From the NCBI GenBank assembly GCA_902362925.1, contig CABIYL010000010.1: a stretch of 64,000 nt of DNA; one strand, 5' to 3'. Origin of the DNA: Pseudoflavonifractor sp902362925. GTDB taxonomy: Bacteria; Bacillota; Clostridia; Oscillospirales; Oscillospiraceae. The translations under genes and the position numbers were made by a program. The notes beneath the pieces are model-generated. The model saw only the letters and a program-made list of their open reading frames with translations, was not told the origin of the DNA and made no database searches. Positions 49,716 through 58,383 of this stretch are shown piece after piece (position 1 is the first letter of the stretch; the number at the start of each line of letters is the position of its first letter).

Positions 49716-50624
49716 TCAGGGCAGAGGGTAGGGACCCACCAGCGTCAGGGTGAGGAAGGCGTTGGAGTAGTAAGGGGTAGCGGGGAAAGAGGCCGGAGAG
49801 TTGTTGTCGGCGGAGTCCACGTGAATGCCCACCAGAAAGCCGGGCAGAAGGGGGACGGCGATGGTGCGGCTGACCATAACGCCGTTGGCCAGCGGGGTGT
49901 TGGCCCAGCTGAGGTAGCCGCCGGGGGTGACGCCGATGGTGATATAGTGGGGCAGCTGGGTGTCGGTCAGGGCGCCGAAGCTGATGAGGTAGAGCCCGGC
50001 GGTCTGGATGACGGCGTATTGGCCACCGGCGCTCTGGCTCACACCCTTTCCGTTGAACTGGTCAAAGGCGATGGAGCCATAGAGGGGAGTAGAGAAGGTC
50101 TGGGCCGTGCTGCTGGAGAAATTGCCGTATACGGCGGGCTGGACAGGACCTGTGGCGCCGGTAGGACCTGTGGGTCCGGTCTGACCAGGCTGTCCGTCTG
50201 CCCCTGTCGGACCCGTCGGCCCTGTGGGTCCAGTCGGTCCTGTCAATCCGGTGGGTCCGGTCACGCCTGTCGGCCCGGTGGGGCCTGTTGGACCCGCCGT
50301 TCCAGCCGGTCCGGTGGGCCCGGTGAGCCCGGTCGCGCCTGTTGGCCCAGTGGGTCCCGTTGGTCCAGGCGCTCCGGTTGGTCCGGTGGCTCCTGTTGGT
50401 CCGGTCGGACCCGTAAGGCCGTCGGCGCCTGTGGGACCGGCTGCGCCGGGCTGACCGTCAGCACCTGTGGGGCCTGTGGGTCCCGTTGGCCCGGTGGCGC
50501 CCAGTGGGCCAGGTTCCCCTGCTGGTCCGGTGGGGCCGGTAGGGCCGGGGATGGAGCACACCGTGACCGTGGACCAGGGACAGAACGGCCGGTTGGAATT
50601 TGGGTTGCCGGAAAAGTAATTCAT
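49716..50624 (-). CDS. Collagen-like triple-helix protein with BclA-type C-terminal domain
   Basis: 302 residues from ATG 50624 with GGAGG 8 bases upstream. A 27-residue head is followed by about 135 residues of G-x-y triplets, mostly GPTGPTGP, GATGPT and GADGQPG. The final 135 residues are a beta-rich jelly-roll-like domain (GLYLISFGALTD...LLPGFLVGIHVDSADNN) like the trimerising tip of exosporium glycoproteins such as BclA. Threonines in the triplets are probable glycosylation sites. No signal peptide, as usual for spore-surface members. Probably a spore-coat or exosporium filament. Confidence 0.85.
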   Translation of the reverse strand: MNYFSGNPNSNRPFCPWSTVTVCSIPGPTGPTGPAGEPGPLGATGPTGPTGPTGADGQPGAAGPTGADGLTGPTGPTGATGPTGAPGPTGPTGPTGATGLTGPTGPAGTAGPTGPTGPTGVTGPTGLTGPTGPTGPTGPTGADGQPGQTGPTGPTGATGPVQPAVYGNFSSSTAQTFSTPLYGSIAFDQFNGKGVSQSAGGQYAVIQTAGLYLISFGALTDTQLPHYITIGVTPGGYLSWANTPLANGVMVSRTIAVPLLPGFLVGIHVDSADNNSPASFPATPYYSNAFLTLTLVGPYPLP

Positions 50625-50670
50625 AGTCAAAACCTCCGCCCCAGTATATGACAGGGCGGAGGCACAGGAG

Positions 50671-50713
50671 AAAAAAGCCGCCCCTGTGCCGGGAGGTTCC
50701 GGACAGGGGCGGC
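50671..50713 (-). terminator. Terminator of the FMN-barrel lipoprotein gene
   Basis: GCCGCCCCTGT (50677-50687) pairs with ACAGGGGCGGC (50703-50713); the minus strand continues TTTTTTCTCC. Confidence 0.88.
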
Positions 50714-50738
50714 GGAGATTCTGTTTTGACGGTGAGGC

Positions 50739-51272
50739 TCAGCCCACGGGCAGCACTTCCACAATGCGGCAGACCACGGAATTCTCGGTGATGCGCTCAT
50801 TGTTGGCCATCAGATCGGCCAGCACGTCCGCATCCTCCTCCAGCTCCAGCTTGACCACGGCGCCCTGGTGACGCTCCTCCTTGGTCTCGGCGGAGGTGTT
50901 GGGGATGTCAAACACCATCTTGGCCACCTTGTCCCGGAGCAGGTTGGTCTTGGTGGCGTTGTCGGCAAAGCCGAACACGATGTGGCTGTCATCACCGGCG
51001 GCGCCGGGGGTGAAGATGGCGATGTTGGGGGTGCCGTCGGCATTGACGGTGGACACCACGGACACGCCGCTGTAGGCGGCAATGGCGTCCAGCAGCTCCT
51101 GCTGGGTCAGGTTGCCGTACAGGCCGGTGGTGACAGAGGCGGTGGTGACGGCGTCGGTGTTGCCGTCGGTGGGTGCGGGGGCACTTTCACCGGCATCGGG
51201 CTGGCTGCAGGCGGTGAGGCTGATGGCCATGACACCGGCCAGGGCCAGAAGCACAAGAGAATTTTTCTTCAT
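50739..51272 (-). CDS. Lipoprotein with pyridoxamine-phosphate-oxidase-like FMN split barrel
   Basis: 177 residues. Lipoprotein signal MKKNSLVLLALAGVMAIS-LTACS (Cys lipobox), a short acidic linker, then LTQQELLDAIAAYSGVSVVSTVNADGTPNIAIF, cited as VSVVSTVNADGTPNIAIF, the entry strand-turn of split-barrel flavoproteins, followed by IVFGFADNATKTNLLRD and GAVVKLELEED. An extracytoplasmic FMN or heme-binding role is possible; specific substrate unknown. AAGGAG lies 10 bases before the ATG. A surface location is unusual for this mostly cytosolic fold. Confidence 0.75.
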   Translation of the reverse strand: MKKNSLVLLALAGVMAISLTACSQPDAGESAPAPTDGNTDAVTTASVTTGLYGNLTQQELLDAIAAYSGVSVVSTVNADGTPNIAIFTPGAAGDDSHIVFGFADNATKTNLLRDKVAKMVFDIPNTSAETKEERHQGAVVKLELEEDADVLADLMANNERITENSVVCRIVEVLPVG

Positions 51273-51438
51273 TGCGATAAAACTCCTTCCTGATTGAAAC
51301 CTCAGCGTGACTTGAGAGGTGAAGGTATTCTATCGTATTGTTTGAAAATTGTCAAAGGTCAAATGTACAAAATATTCATAAAACAATCGACTGAAAACTG
51401 GAATGAAGTGAAATTGCTATATTTAATAGGTGTATTGC

Positions 51439-52353
51439 TTAAAGCTGTCCCTCCATGGGGCAGGGGGCACCGTAGGAGGAGTAGGAGGCGGCGATGTCCA
51501 GGAAGCGGCGGAGGGTGTCGCTGATGACCTTGTTTCGGTGGTAGCATAGCAGGAAGGAGCGCTGCCAGGCGCAGCCCTCCACGTTGACCCGCTTCAGCTC
51601 ACCCCGGGAGAGCTCGCCGCTGACCAGCCGTGCGGAGAGAACGGCCAGGCCATAGCCCCGCATGACGGCCTGCTTGATGGCGGCGGTGCTGCTGCACTCC
51701 CAGCTGATGTTCAGGGGCAGACGGCGTCGGGCCATGAAGGACTCAAAGAGGGCACGGGTACCGCTGCCCTGTTCCCGGAGCACAAAGGGTTGTGCGGCCA
51801 GCTCCTCCGGCTCCACCGATTTCCGGGCAGCAAAGGGGTGGTCGGGGGAGCAGACCAGGATGAGACAGTCGCTGATAATGGGGGAGGAGAGAATCTCCTC
51901 CCGGTGGATGATGCCCTCCACGATAGCCGCGTCCAGCTCGTTCTGGAGCAGCTTGCTCTCAATGGTGCGGGTGTTGTCCACCTGGACGGACAGGTCCACG
52001 TTGGGCCGGACAGACCGCAGCTCGTCCAGAATGGGGCAGAGCACCGTGCTGCCCACGGTGAGAGTGGCGCCAATCCGCAGGGAGGGGCGCTCTCCCTCGC
52101 CCTTCATGACCTCGTCCAGCCGGTCAAAGGCCTCCACGGCCAGCAGGGCCTGGGCACGGAGGGTGCGGCCTGCCTCGGTGAGAAAGAGCTCCTTGGGGTA
52201 GCGCTCAAAGAGCCGGGCCTTGTACATCTTCTCCAGCTCACCGATGGTCTGGGAGACCGTGGGCTGAGATACGTAGAGCCGGGCGGCGGCCTCGCTCATG
52301 TTCCGGGTCTCGGCCACGGTGAGAAAAATTTTCAGATGGCGGATGGTGATCAA
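51439..52353 (-). CDS. LysR-family transcriptional regulator
   Basis: 304 residues from a TTG at 52353, with AGGAGGG 7 bases upstream. N-terminal winged helix: RHLKIFLTVAETRNMSEAAARLYVSQPTVSQTIGELEK, cited as NMSEAAARLYVSQPTVSQ. The effector domain from residue 90 has the usual two lobes (RIGATLTVGSTVLCPIL; FVLREQGSGTRALFESF). Divergent from the CoA-disulfide-reductase/sulfite-reductase-like operon, so that operon is the likely target and a sulfur compound the likely effector. Confidence 0.92.
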   Translation of the reverse strand: MITIRHLKIFLTVAETRNMSEAAARLYVSQPTVSQTIGELEKMYKARLFERYPKELFLTEAGRTLRAQALLAVEAFDRLDEVMKGEGERPSLRIGATLTVGSTVLCPILDELRSVRPNVDLSVQVDNTRTIESKLLQNELDAAIVEGIIHREEILSSPIISDCLILVCSPDHPFAARKSVEPEELAAQPFVLREQGSGTRALFESFMARRRLPLNISWECSSTAAIKQAVMRGYGLAVLSARLVSGELSRGELKRVNVEGCAWQRSFLLCYHRNKVISDTLRRFLDIAASYSSYGAPCPMEGQL

Positions 52354-52412
52354 CGCTGAGCCCTCCTTTGGCGGTATCGGTTTTCCTGATTGCCTCTATC
52401 CAATTTTACTAT

Positions 52413-52441
52413 TTTACCAATAGCAGAACAAGTGATAAAAT
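52413..52441 (+). promoter_or_regulatory. Promoter of the CoA-disulfide reductase-sulfite reductase-like operon
   Basis: TTTACC (52413-52418), 17-base spacer, TAAAAT (52436-52441). CTATCCAAT (52395-52403) and ACCAATAG (52416-52423) are partly inverted with CTAT/ATAG ends overlapping the -35, where a LysR regulator could bind. Confidence 0.6.
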
Positions 52442-52493
52442 AGAGCAAAAGCTGCGTAAGGCGGGTCAGCCGCCGGAAAGGATGGATATTCCC

Positions 52494-54122
52494 ATGAAGG
52501 TTTTGGTTATCGGCGGCGTAGCCGCAGGCACAAAGACGGCCGCCAAGCTCAAGCGCGAGGACCCCACGGCGGAAGTGACCATTCTCAACAAGGGCCAGGA
52601 CATCTCCTACGCCGGCTGCGGCCTGCCCTACTATGTGGGCGGTCTCATCCACGACCGGGGCGAGCTGATTGTCAACACCCCCGCCAAGTTTGAAAAGCTC
52701 ACCGGCGTGGTGGTCAAGTGCGGTGTGGAGGCTGTGGCCCTGGATCGGACCTCCAAGACCGTCACCGCCAAGAATCTCGCCGACGGCAGCGAGAGCGTGT
52801 ACGACTACGACAAGCTGGTGCTGGCCGTAGGCGCTTCCCCTGTGAAGCCCCCCATTGAGGGCGTGGACCTGAAGAATGTGTTCTTCCTCCGCACCCCCGA
52901 GGACGCCGTGGCCCTGCGTGAGGCCGCCGAGAGCAGCGAGGTCCACCGCGCCGTGGTGGTGGGCGGCGGCTATATCGGCCTGGAGGCCGCTGAGAACCTG
53001 GCCGCCCGCGGCATCCGCACCACCGTGCTGGAGATGGCCCCCCAGATTCTCCCCGGTTTTGACAAGGAGATGGCTGGCTGGGCTGAGGACCACCTGGCCG
53101 ACGCTGGCATCATGGCCTTTACCGGCGAGCGGGTCACCGCCATCACCGGCGAGGGCAAGGTGGAGAAGGTGCTGTGCGAGAACCGGAAGATGAAGGCCGA
53201 CCTGGTGGTGCTGTCCACCGGCATCCGGCCCAACACCGCTTGGCTCTCCGACAGCGGCCTGGACATGGTGAAGGGCACCCTGCTCACCGACCTCCACGGC
53301 CAGACCAACGACCCTGCCATCTGGGCTGTGGGCGACTGCGCCATGGTCCACAATCTGATCACCGGCGCCCCCGCCTGGTCCCCCATGGGCTCCACCGCCA
53401 ACATCGCCGGCCGCAGCGCCGCTGTGAACCTGGCGGGCGGCGAGAGCGAGTACCAGGGCGTGCTGGGTACCGCCGTGTGCAAGCTGCCCGGCCTCAACGC
53501 CGGCCGCACCGGCATGAGCATGGAGCAGGCTGCCGCTGCCGGCATTGACGCCGAGAGCGTGGTGTGCGTCCTGGGCGACAAGGCCCACTACTACCCCGGT
53601 TCCGGCGAGTTCATCATCAAGCTCATTGCCGCCCGAGAGGACCAGCGGCTCCTGGGCATCCAGGTGCTGGGCCAGGGCGCGGTGGACAAGGTGGTGGACG
53701 TGGCCGTCACCGCCATCACCATGAAGGCTCACCTGGCCGATCTGGCCAATATGGATATGGCCTACGCGCCCCCCTTCTCCACCGCCATCCACCCCTTTGT
53801 GGCTGCGGTACAGATCCTGCTCAACAAGCTGTCCGGCAAGATGGTCAGCATGGGTCCCGCCGATTTCCAGGCCGGAAAGGCGGAAGGCTACCAGGTTGTG
53901 GATGTGGGACAGGTCCCCGCTGTGGAGGGCGCACCCTATCTGGACTTTACCGCTCTGCCCAATGGGCTGGAGGGCATCGGCAAGGACGAGAAGCTCCTTC
54001 TGGTGTGCACCAAGGGCAGACGGGCCTATCTGACCCAGAACCGCATGAAGGCCCTGGGCTATACCAACACCGTGGTGCTGGAGGGAGGCACCACCGTCAA
54101 CGGCACCGACCTGGTGAAGTAA
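52494..54122 (+). CDS. CoA-disulfide reductase / NADH oxidase-like flavoprotein with rhodanese domain
   Basis: 542 residues starting MKVLVIGGVAAGTKTAAKLKR; this ATG is preferred to one 12 bases earlier that touches its AAAGG. FAD domain GGVAAG (7-12); single redox cysteine in YAGCGLPYY (about Cys43), the CoADR/Nox type; NAD(P) domain VVVGGGYIGLEAAENLA; WAVGDCA; dimer domain GSGEFIIKLIA. Residues about 455-542 are a rhodanese module with catalytic loop VCTKGRRA. Such fusions reduce CoA polysulfides or persulfides. It is followed by a sulfite-reductase-like gene, supporting a sulfur-reducing role. Confidence 0.87.
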   Translation: MKVLVIGGVAAGTKTAAKLKREDPTAEVTILNKGQDISYAGCGLPYYVGGLIHDRGELIVNTPAKFEKLTGVVVKCGVEAVALDRTSKTVTAKNLADGSESVYDYDKLVLAVGASPVKPPIEGVDLKNVFFLRTPEDAVALREAAESSEVHRAVVVGGGYIGLEAAENLAARGIRTTVLEMAPQILPGFDKEMAGWAEDHLADAGIMAFTGERVTAITGEGKVEKVLCENRKMKADLVVLSTGIRPNTAWLSDSGLDMVKGTLLTDLHGQTNDPAIWAVGDCAMVHNLITGAPAWSPMGSTANIAGRSAAVNLAGGESEYQGVLGTAVCKLPGLNAGRTGMSMEQAAAAGIDAESVVCVLGDKAHYYPGSGEFIIKLIAAREDQRLLGIQVLGQGAVDKVVDVAVTAITMKAHLADLANMDMAYAPPFSTAIHPFVAAVQILLNKLSGKMVSMGPADFQAGKAEGYQVVDVGQVPAVEGAPYLDFTALPNGLEGIGKDEKLLLVCTKGRRAYLTQNRMKALGYTNTVVLEGGTTVNGTDLVK

Positions 54123-54182
54123 AACAACGCATTCCGCGCTGAAATACAAAATAGAGAATAAATCAAGGAGAGGTAATCAATT

Positions 54183-55133
54183 ATGGCCTGCACCATCAAG
54201 CCCGAGGATATCAAGCGGGTGAAAGCCTTCGGTTTTCTCCACAACAAGGGAACCGACTGCTTTAACGGACGGATTATCACGGTAAACGGCAAGATCACCG
54301 CCAAGCAGAATCAGATCATCGCCGAGGCCGCTGAGAAATTTGGCAACGGCACCGTGGCCTTCACCACCCGCCTGACCGTGGAGATTCCCGGCATCCACTA
54401 CGACAACATCGAGCCCTTCCGTGCCTACGTCGCCCAGGCCGGCCTGGAGACCGGCGGCACCGGCTCCAAGGTCCGCCCCGTGGTGGCCTGCAAGGGTACC
54501 ACCTGCCAGTACGGACTCCACGACACCTTCGCCCTCTCCGAGGAGATTCACGAGCGGTTCTACAAGGGCTACCACAATGTCCGCCTGCCCCACAAGTTCA
54601 AGATCGCCGTGGGCGGCTGCCCCAACAACTGCGTCAAGCCCGACCTGAACGACCTGGGCATTATCGGCCAGCTGGTCCCCAACTTTGACCCCGAGGAGTG
54701 CAATGGCTGCAAGAAGTGCGGCGTGGCCCAGGTGTGTCCCATGGGCGCCGCCAAGCTGGAGGACGGTGAGCTGAGTATTGACAAGGACGTGTGCAACAAC
54801 TGCGGCCGCTGCATCGACAAGTGCTACTTTGACGCCATGGACGGCGGCACCTTTGCCTACAAGATCTACATCGGCGGCCGCTGGGGCAAGCGCACCGCCA
54901 CCGGCCGTCCCCTCAGCAAGCTGATCACCACCAAGGAGGAGGCCCTGAGCATCATCGAGAAGGCCATTCTCCTGTTCCGTGAGCAGGGCAAGACCGGCGA
55001 GCGCTTTGCCGACACCATCGAGCGCCTGGGCTTTGAGCACGTGGAGAAGGAGCTCCTCTCCGACGACATCCTCTCCCGCAAGCAGGCCATCCTGGACGCC
55101 CAGCTCCACATCACCGGCGGCGCCACCTGCTGA
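54183..55133 (+). CDS. Siroheme/[4Fe-4S] sulfite (or nitrite) reductase-like protein with ferredoxin domain
   Basis: 316 residues. Ferredoxin-like reductase domain, then the paired siroheme-cluster motif CKGTTC (C-x4-C) and GGCPNNCVKPDLND (C-x3-C), followed by an inserted two-cluster ferredoxin: CNGCKKCGVAQVCP and CNNCGRCIDKC. The architecture matches small dissimilatory/AsrC-like siroheme proteins of anaerobes. It probably reduces sulfite or a related sulfur species. AAGGAGAGG precedes the ATG. 60 bases after the CoADR-rhodanese gene, in the same operon; AsrA/AsrB partners are not present, so the electron donor may be the upstream flavoprotein or ferredoxin. Confidence 0.87.
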   Translation: MACTIKPEDIKRVKAFGFLHNKGTDCFNGRIITVNGKITAKQNQIIAEAAEKFGNGTVAFTTRLTVEIPGIHYDNIEPFRAYVAQAGLETGGTGSKVRPVVACKGTTCQYGLHDTFALSEEIHERFYKGYHNVRLPHKFKIAVGGCPNNCVKPDLNDLGIIGQLVPNFDPEECNGCKKCGVAQVCPMGAAKLEDGELSIDKDVCNNCGRCIDKCYFDAMDGGTFAYKIYIGGRWGKRTATGRPLSKLITTKEEALSIIEKAILLFREQGKTGERFADTIERLGFEHVEKELLSDDILSRKQAILDAQLHITGGATC

Positions 55134-55161
55134 GCCTGACGGGCAAAACTCCAATACCATC

Positions 55162-55198
55162 AAAAAAGCCTCCGGACAGCCTGTCCGGAGGCTTTTTT
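55162..55198 (+). terminator. Terminator after the sulfite reductase-like gene
   Basis: AAAAAAGCCTCCGGACAG pairs with CTGTCCGGAGGCTTTTTT around a 1-2 base turn. Confidence 0.92.
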
Positions 55199-55244
55199 GT
55201 CCACATGGACGGGCAAGGATGTGGACAAAAAGATTCACAATTAA

Positions 55245-55298
55245 TTTACAGACGGTTCCGTCTATTTGTATTAGAATAAAACAGACGAAGCGGTCTAT
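55245..55298 (+). promoter_or_regulatory. Promoter and paired operators of the antiporter-tetR operon
   Basis: TTTACA (55245-55250), 18-base spacer, TATTAG (55269-55274). Two identical-frame palindromes ACAGAC-N6-GTCTAT lie at 55248-55265 (between -35 and -10) and 55281-55298 (at the start site), 33 bases apart. They are typical in size and placement for a TetR-type repressor; the operon encodes one. Confidence 0.7.
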
Positions 55299-55350
55299 TT
55301 TTTAGACAAGCAACTCCGCCGCAACAACACTGGAAAAGAGGGAATCTGAG

Positions 55351-56634
55351 ATGGTAATTGAGGGACTCATCCGGCTGCTCCTGACCGTAGGAGTGGCGTT
55401 CGTGGTGGGAAAGCTGGTGTCAAAGCTGCGGCTGCCCGCCATTCTGGGCTGGCTGCTGACGGGAATGGTGCTGGGGCCCCACGCCTTCGGGCTGCTGGAC
55501 AGCGCGGTGCTGGATGCGGCATGGTACGGCACGGCGGAGCACATTCTGGAGTGCATTGTGGGCCTGATGATCGGCACTGAGCTGCTGTGGTACAAGCTGA
55601 AGAAGGCCGGCAAACAGATTGTGGTCACCACGGTCACCGAGTCTTTGGGCACCTTCCTGGTGGTCAGCCTGGTCTTTGGCGTGATATTCCTGGTGACGGA
55701 CGTGCCGGTCTATCTGGCCTTTCTCTTCGGCGGCATCGCTCTGGCCACTGCGCCTGCGCCGTCCCTGTCCATTGTCAGCGGTATGAAGACCGCCGGACCG
55801 GTCACCGATACACTGATCCCCATGGCCGCCCTGGATGATCTGGTGGGCGCGGCGGTGTTTTTCGTGGTGGTGGCGCTGGTGTCCGCAAACCTGTCCGCCG
55901 GGCAGATTTCGGTGGGGGGCATGCTGCTCATCGTGCTTCTGCCCGTGCTCCTGGGGGCGATTACCGGCTTTGTGACGGGAAAGCTGCTCCGGCTGGTGCG
56001 GGGGCAGAAGACCTCGGTGGCGGTGATGGGAGCCATGCTGCTTCTGTCCGCCGGGCTGGGGATGTTCCTCAATCAGGTGGTCCTGCCCGTGCCCGCCCTG
56101 AACTTCATGCTCATCGGCATGGCCTTCTCCACCGCCTTCGCCAATCTCATCCCGGAGAAGCAGCTGGAAGATATTATGCAGGTGATGAACCCGGTCATCG
56201 GCGTGGGCCTGATTGTGGTCATCCTCAACCTGGGCGCTCCGCTGGACTATCACCTGATCTTCGGCGCTGGCCTCTATACCGCTGTCTATATCGTGGCCCG
56301 TGCGGTGGGAAAATACAGCGGCGCACGGTTCGGCGCCACAGTAACCGGCGCACCGGTTGCTGTGCGGCGCTATTTGGGCCTTACCCTGCTGCCCCACTCG
56401 GGTGTGTCCCTGGTCTTCACGGGAATTGCGGTGTCCGTCCTCAGCGGGCCTGCCCCTGAGTGCGCCTCCATTCTCCAGGGTACCATCGCCGCGGCGGCGG
56501 TGATCAACGAAATTATCGCGGTGTTTATCGCAAAAAAGGGCTTTGAGTGGGCCGGTGAGCTGAATCAGGCAGGAAAAAGACAGGAGGAGTGGGATCATGA
56601 CACAGAAGGAACGCCAGGAGCGCAGCAGGCGTGA
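55351..56634 (+). CDS. Cation:proton antiporter (CPA2/KefB-type membrane domain)
   Basis: 427 residues with about twelve membrane helices; no C-terminal TrkA/RCK domain. LPAILGWLLTGMVLGPHAFG, cited as PAILGWLLTGMVLGPHAFG, is the helix 2-3 signature of the family, and MAALDDLVGAAVF holds the ion-binding aspartates. Exchanges Na+ or K+ for H+, or an organic anion-linked substrate. Its end overlaps the start of the TetR gene by 38 bases in another frame, so the two genes are tightly coupled, and the promoter bears paired operator sites. Confidence 0.9.
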   Translation: MVIEGLIRLLLTVGVAFVVGKLVSKLRLPAILGWLLTGMVLGPHAFGLLDSAVLDAAWYGTAEHILECIVGLMIGTELLWYKLKKAGKQIVVTTVTESLGTFLVVSLVFGVIFLVTDVPVYLAFLFGGIALATAPAPSLSIVSGMKTAGPVTDTLIPMAALDDLVGAAVFFVVVALVSANLSAGQISVGGMLLIVLLPVLLGAITGFVTGKLLRLVRGQKTSVAVMGAMLLLSAGLGMFLNQVVLPVPALNFMLIGMAFSTAFANLIPEKQLEDIMQVMNPVIGVGLIVVILNLGAPLDYHLIFGAGLYTAVYIVARAVGKYSGARFGATVTGAPVAVRRYLGLTLLPHSGVSLVFTGIAVSVLSGPAPECASILQGTIAAAAVINEIIAVFIAKKGFEWAGELNQAGKRQEEWDHDTEGTPGAQQA

Positions 56635-57214
56635 GATACGCAGGGCCGCCATGGAGGAGTTCGGCAGCAGGGGCTACGAGGCCGCCACTGTGGACGGTAT
56701 CTGCGGCAGAGGGGGCATCTCCAAGGGGATGCTCTACCACTACTACACCGGCAAGGACGCCCTGTTCCTGCTCTGCGTGGGGGATATGTTCCGGGGCATG
56801 GCGGAGTATGTGGGCCAGGCCATGGAGGAAGGGGGCGTGGACAGCGGCAGAAGCTGCATCCGGCGCTTTTTCTCCCTGCGGGAGCGCTATTTCCGGGAGA
56901 ATCCCCTGGAAAAGGCTATTTTTGAAAACGCCATGCTCCACCCGCCCAAACACCTCCGGGAGGACATCCAGCGCCTGAGAGGTCCGGTGCAGGAGATTAA
57001 CCGCCGCTTCCTTGGCATGGCGCTGGAGGGTCTCACCCTGCGGGAGGGCGTGGACAGACAGAAGGCCTACCGGTATCTGGAGAGCCTGGAAGGCACATTT
57101 TTCCCCCTTGTGGAGGGCTATCAGGGTCAGAAGGAGATTGGTGACGCAGAGGCCCTGTTTGCGCTGTCGGAAGAGGTGCTGGACATGCTGCTGTTCGGCA
57201 TTGCCAGAGAATAA
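56597..57214 (+). CDS. TetR-family transcriptional regulator
   Basis: 205 residues. N-terminal helix-turn-helix RREIRRAAMEEFGSRGYEAATVDGICGRGGISKGMLYHYYTGKDALF, cited as YEAATVDGICGRGGISKGML and YHYYTGKDALF; the last is the family signature. The C-terminal 140 residues are helical ligand-binding region. The start lies inside the antiporter gene, 38 bases before its stop. The repressor probably binds ACAGAC-N6-GTCTAT sites in front of the operon (inference). AGACTAGACTAT before the next operon (near 57297) is a weaker possible half-site. Confidence 0.92.
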   Translation: MTQKERQERSRREIRRAAMEEFGSRGYEAATVDGICGRGGISKGMLYHYYTGKDALFLLCVGDMFRGMAEYVGQAMEEGGVDSGRSCIRRFFSLRERYFRENPLEKAIFENAMLHPPKHLREDIQRLRGPVQEINRRFLGMALEGLTLREGVDRQKAYRYLESLEGTFFPLVEGYQGQKEIGDAEALFALSEEVLDMLLFGIARE

Positions 57215-57219
57215 GTACG

Positions 57220-57256
57220 GCAGGTCCCACGGCATAGCCGCGGGACCTGCTTTTTA
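57220..57256 (+). terminator. Terminator after tetR
   Basis: GCAGGTCCC (57220-57228) pairs with GGGACCTGC (57242-57250), inner CGGC/GCCG pairs, then TTTTTAAT. Confidence 0.88.
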
Positions 57257-57336
57257 ATATTTCACAAACATCTCCTTGTCAAAACCAAAACAGCGGAAGA
57301 CTAGACTATCGGTACACAAAACAAGGAGGAACCCCC

Positions 57337-58383
57337 ATGAACACGCCTGAAAAGCTTGCACATAAGATTTACCTGGTCACCGGAGCGGCCGGTTTTCTCG
57401 GCGGCACCATCTGTCGCCAGCTGGTGGCCCAGGGGAAGCGCGTCCGCGCCTTTGTCCTGCCGGGAGATAAGGCACGGGTGTTCATCCCCGATAGAGTGGA
57501 AATCTGTGAGGGGGATCTGACGGACCCCGCCTCGCTGAAGCGCTTTTTCACTGCGGAAGAGGGCGTTGAGCTCTATGTGACACACTGTGCCTCCATCGTC
57601 ACGGTGGACCCGGACTACAACGCCAAAGTGATTGATGTCAACGTGGGCGGGACGAAAAACATCATCGACTGCTGCCTGTCCACACCCCAATTCCGCAAGC
57701 TGGTCTATGTCAGCTCCACCGGCGCCATTCCGGAGCTGCCCAAAGGGGAGAAAATCGCGGAAGTCAGCCATTTCGAGCCGGAGGCAATGCCTGAACTGGT
57801 GCGGGGCTGTTACAGCCAGAGCAAAGCCCTTGCCACCCAGCTGGTGCTGGACGCCGTCCGGGACCAGGGGCTGAACGCCTGCGTGGTCCACCCCTCCGGC
57901 ATTATGGGCCCCGAGGATTATGCGGTGGGGGAGACCACCAGCACCATGATTAAGATCATCAACGGCGAGATGCCCATGGGCATCGACGGTACCTTCAACC
58001 TGTGTGATGTGCGGGATCTGGCGGCGGGCTGCATCGCCGCCATGGAGAGAGGGCGCAGCGGTGAGTGCTATATTCTGGCCAACCGGGAGGTGCGCTTTAA
58101 AGACTTTGCCAAGCTGGTGGCGGAGGAGGCGGGCTGCAAGGCGCCCGACGTCTTTCTCCCCTGTGGTGTGGCCAACTTTATTGCCGGAATTGTGGAGAAG
58201 AATGCCAAAAAGCAGGGGAAAAAGCCGCTGCTCACCACGTTTTCTGTCTACAACCTGGCGCGCAACAACAACTTTGACTCCTGCAAAGCGGAGCGGGAAC
58301 TGGGATACCACACCCGCAGCTACCGGGAGACCATGCATGACGAGATCGCCTGGCTGAAGAGTACAGGCAAAATCAGGGGATGA
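57337..58383 (+). CDS. Extended short-chain dehydrogenase / NAD-dependent epimerase family
   Basis: 348 residues; AAGGAGGAA precedes the ATG. Rossmann motif VTGAAGFLGG (about residues 15-24), DLTD, and catalytic YSQSK (Tyr-x3-Lys). The organisation with HCASIVTVDPDYN and VNVGGTKNIID resembles dihydroflavonol-reductase/3-beta-hydroxysteroid-dehydrogenase-like extended SDRs rather than sugar epimerases. Substrate unknown. Its stop overlaps the ATG of the next SDR gene (ATGA), so the two enzymes likely act in sequence. Confidence 0.85.
   Translation: MNTPEKLAHKIYLVTGAAGFLGGTICRQLVAQGKRVRAFVLPGDKARVFIPDRVEICEGDLTDPASLKRFFTAEEGVELYVTHCASIVTVDPDYNAKVIDVNVGGTKNIIDCCLSTPQFRKLVYVSSTGAIPELPKGEKIAEVSHFEPEAMPELVRGCYSQSKALATQLVLDAVRDQGLNACVVHPSGIMGPEDYAVGETTSTMIKIINGEMPMGIDGTFNLCDVRDLAAGCIAAMERGRSGECYILANREVRFKDFAKLVAEEAGCKAPDVFLPCGVANFIAGIVEKNAKKQGKKPLLTTFSVYNLARNNNFDSCKAERELGYHTRSYRETMHDEIAWLKSTGKIRG

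Noticed and set aside
50150..50550. Dense short repeats that could suggest a CRISPR array or satellite
   Set aside because: Nine-base periodicity encodes Gly-x-y triplets of the collagen-like protein; no spacer/repeat structure.
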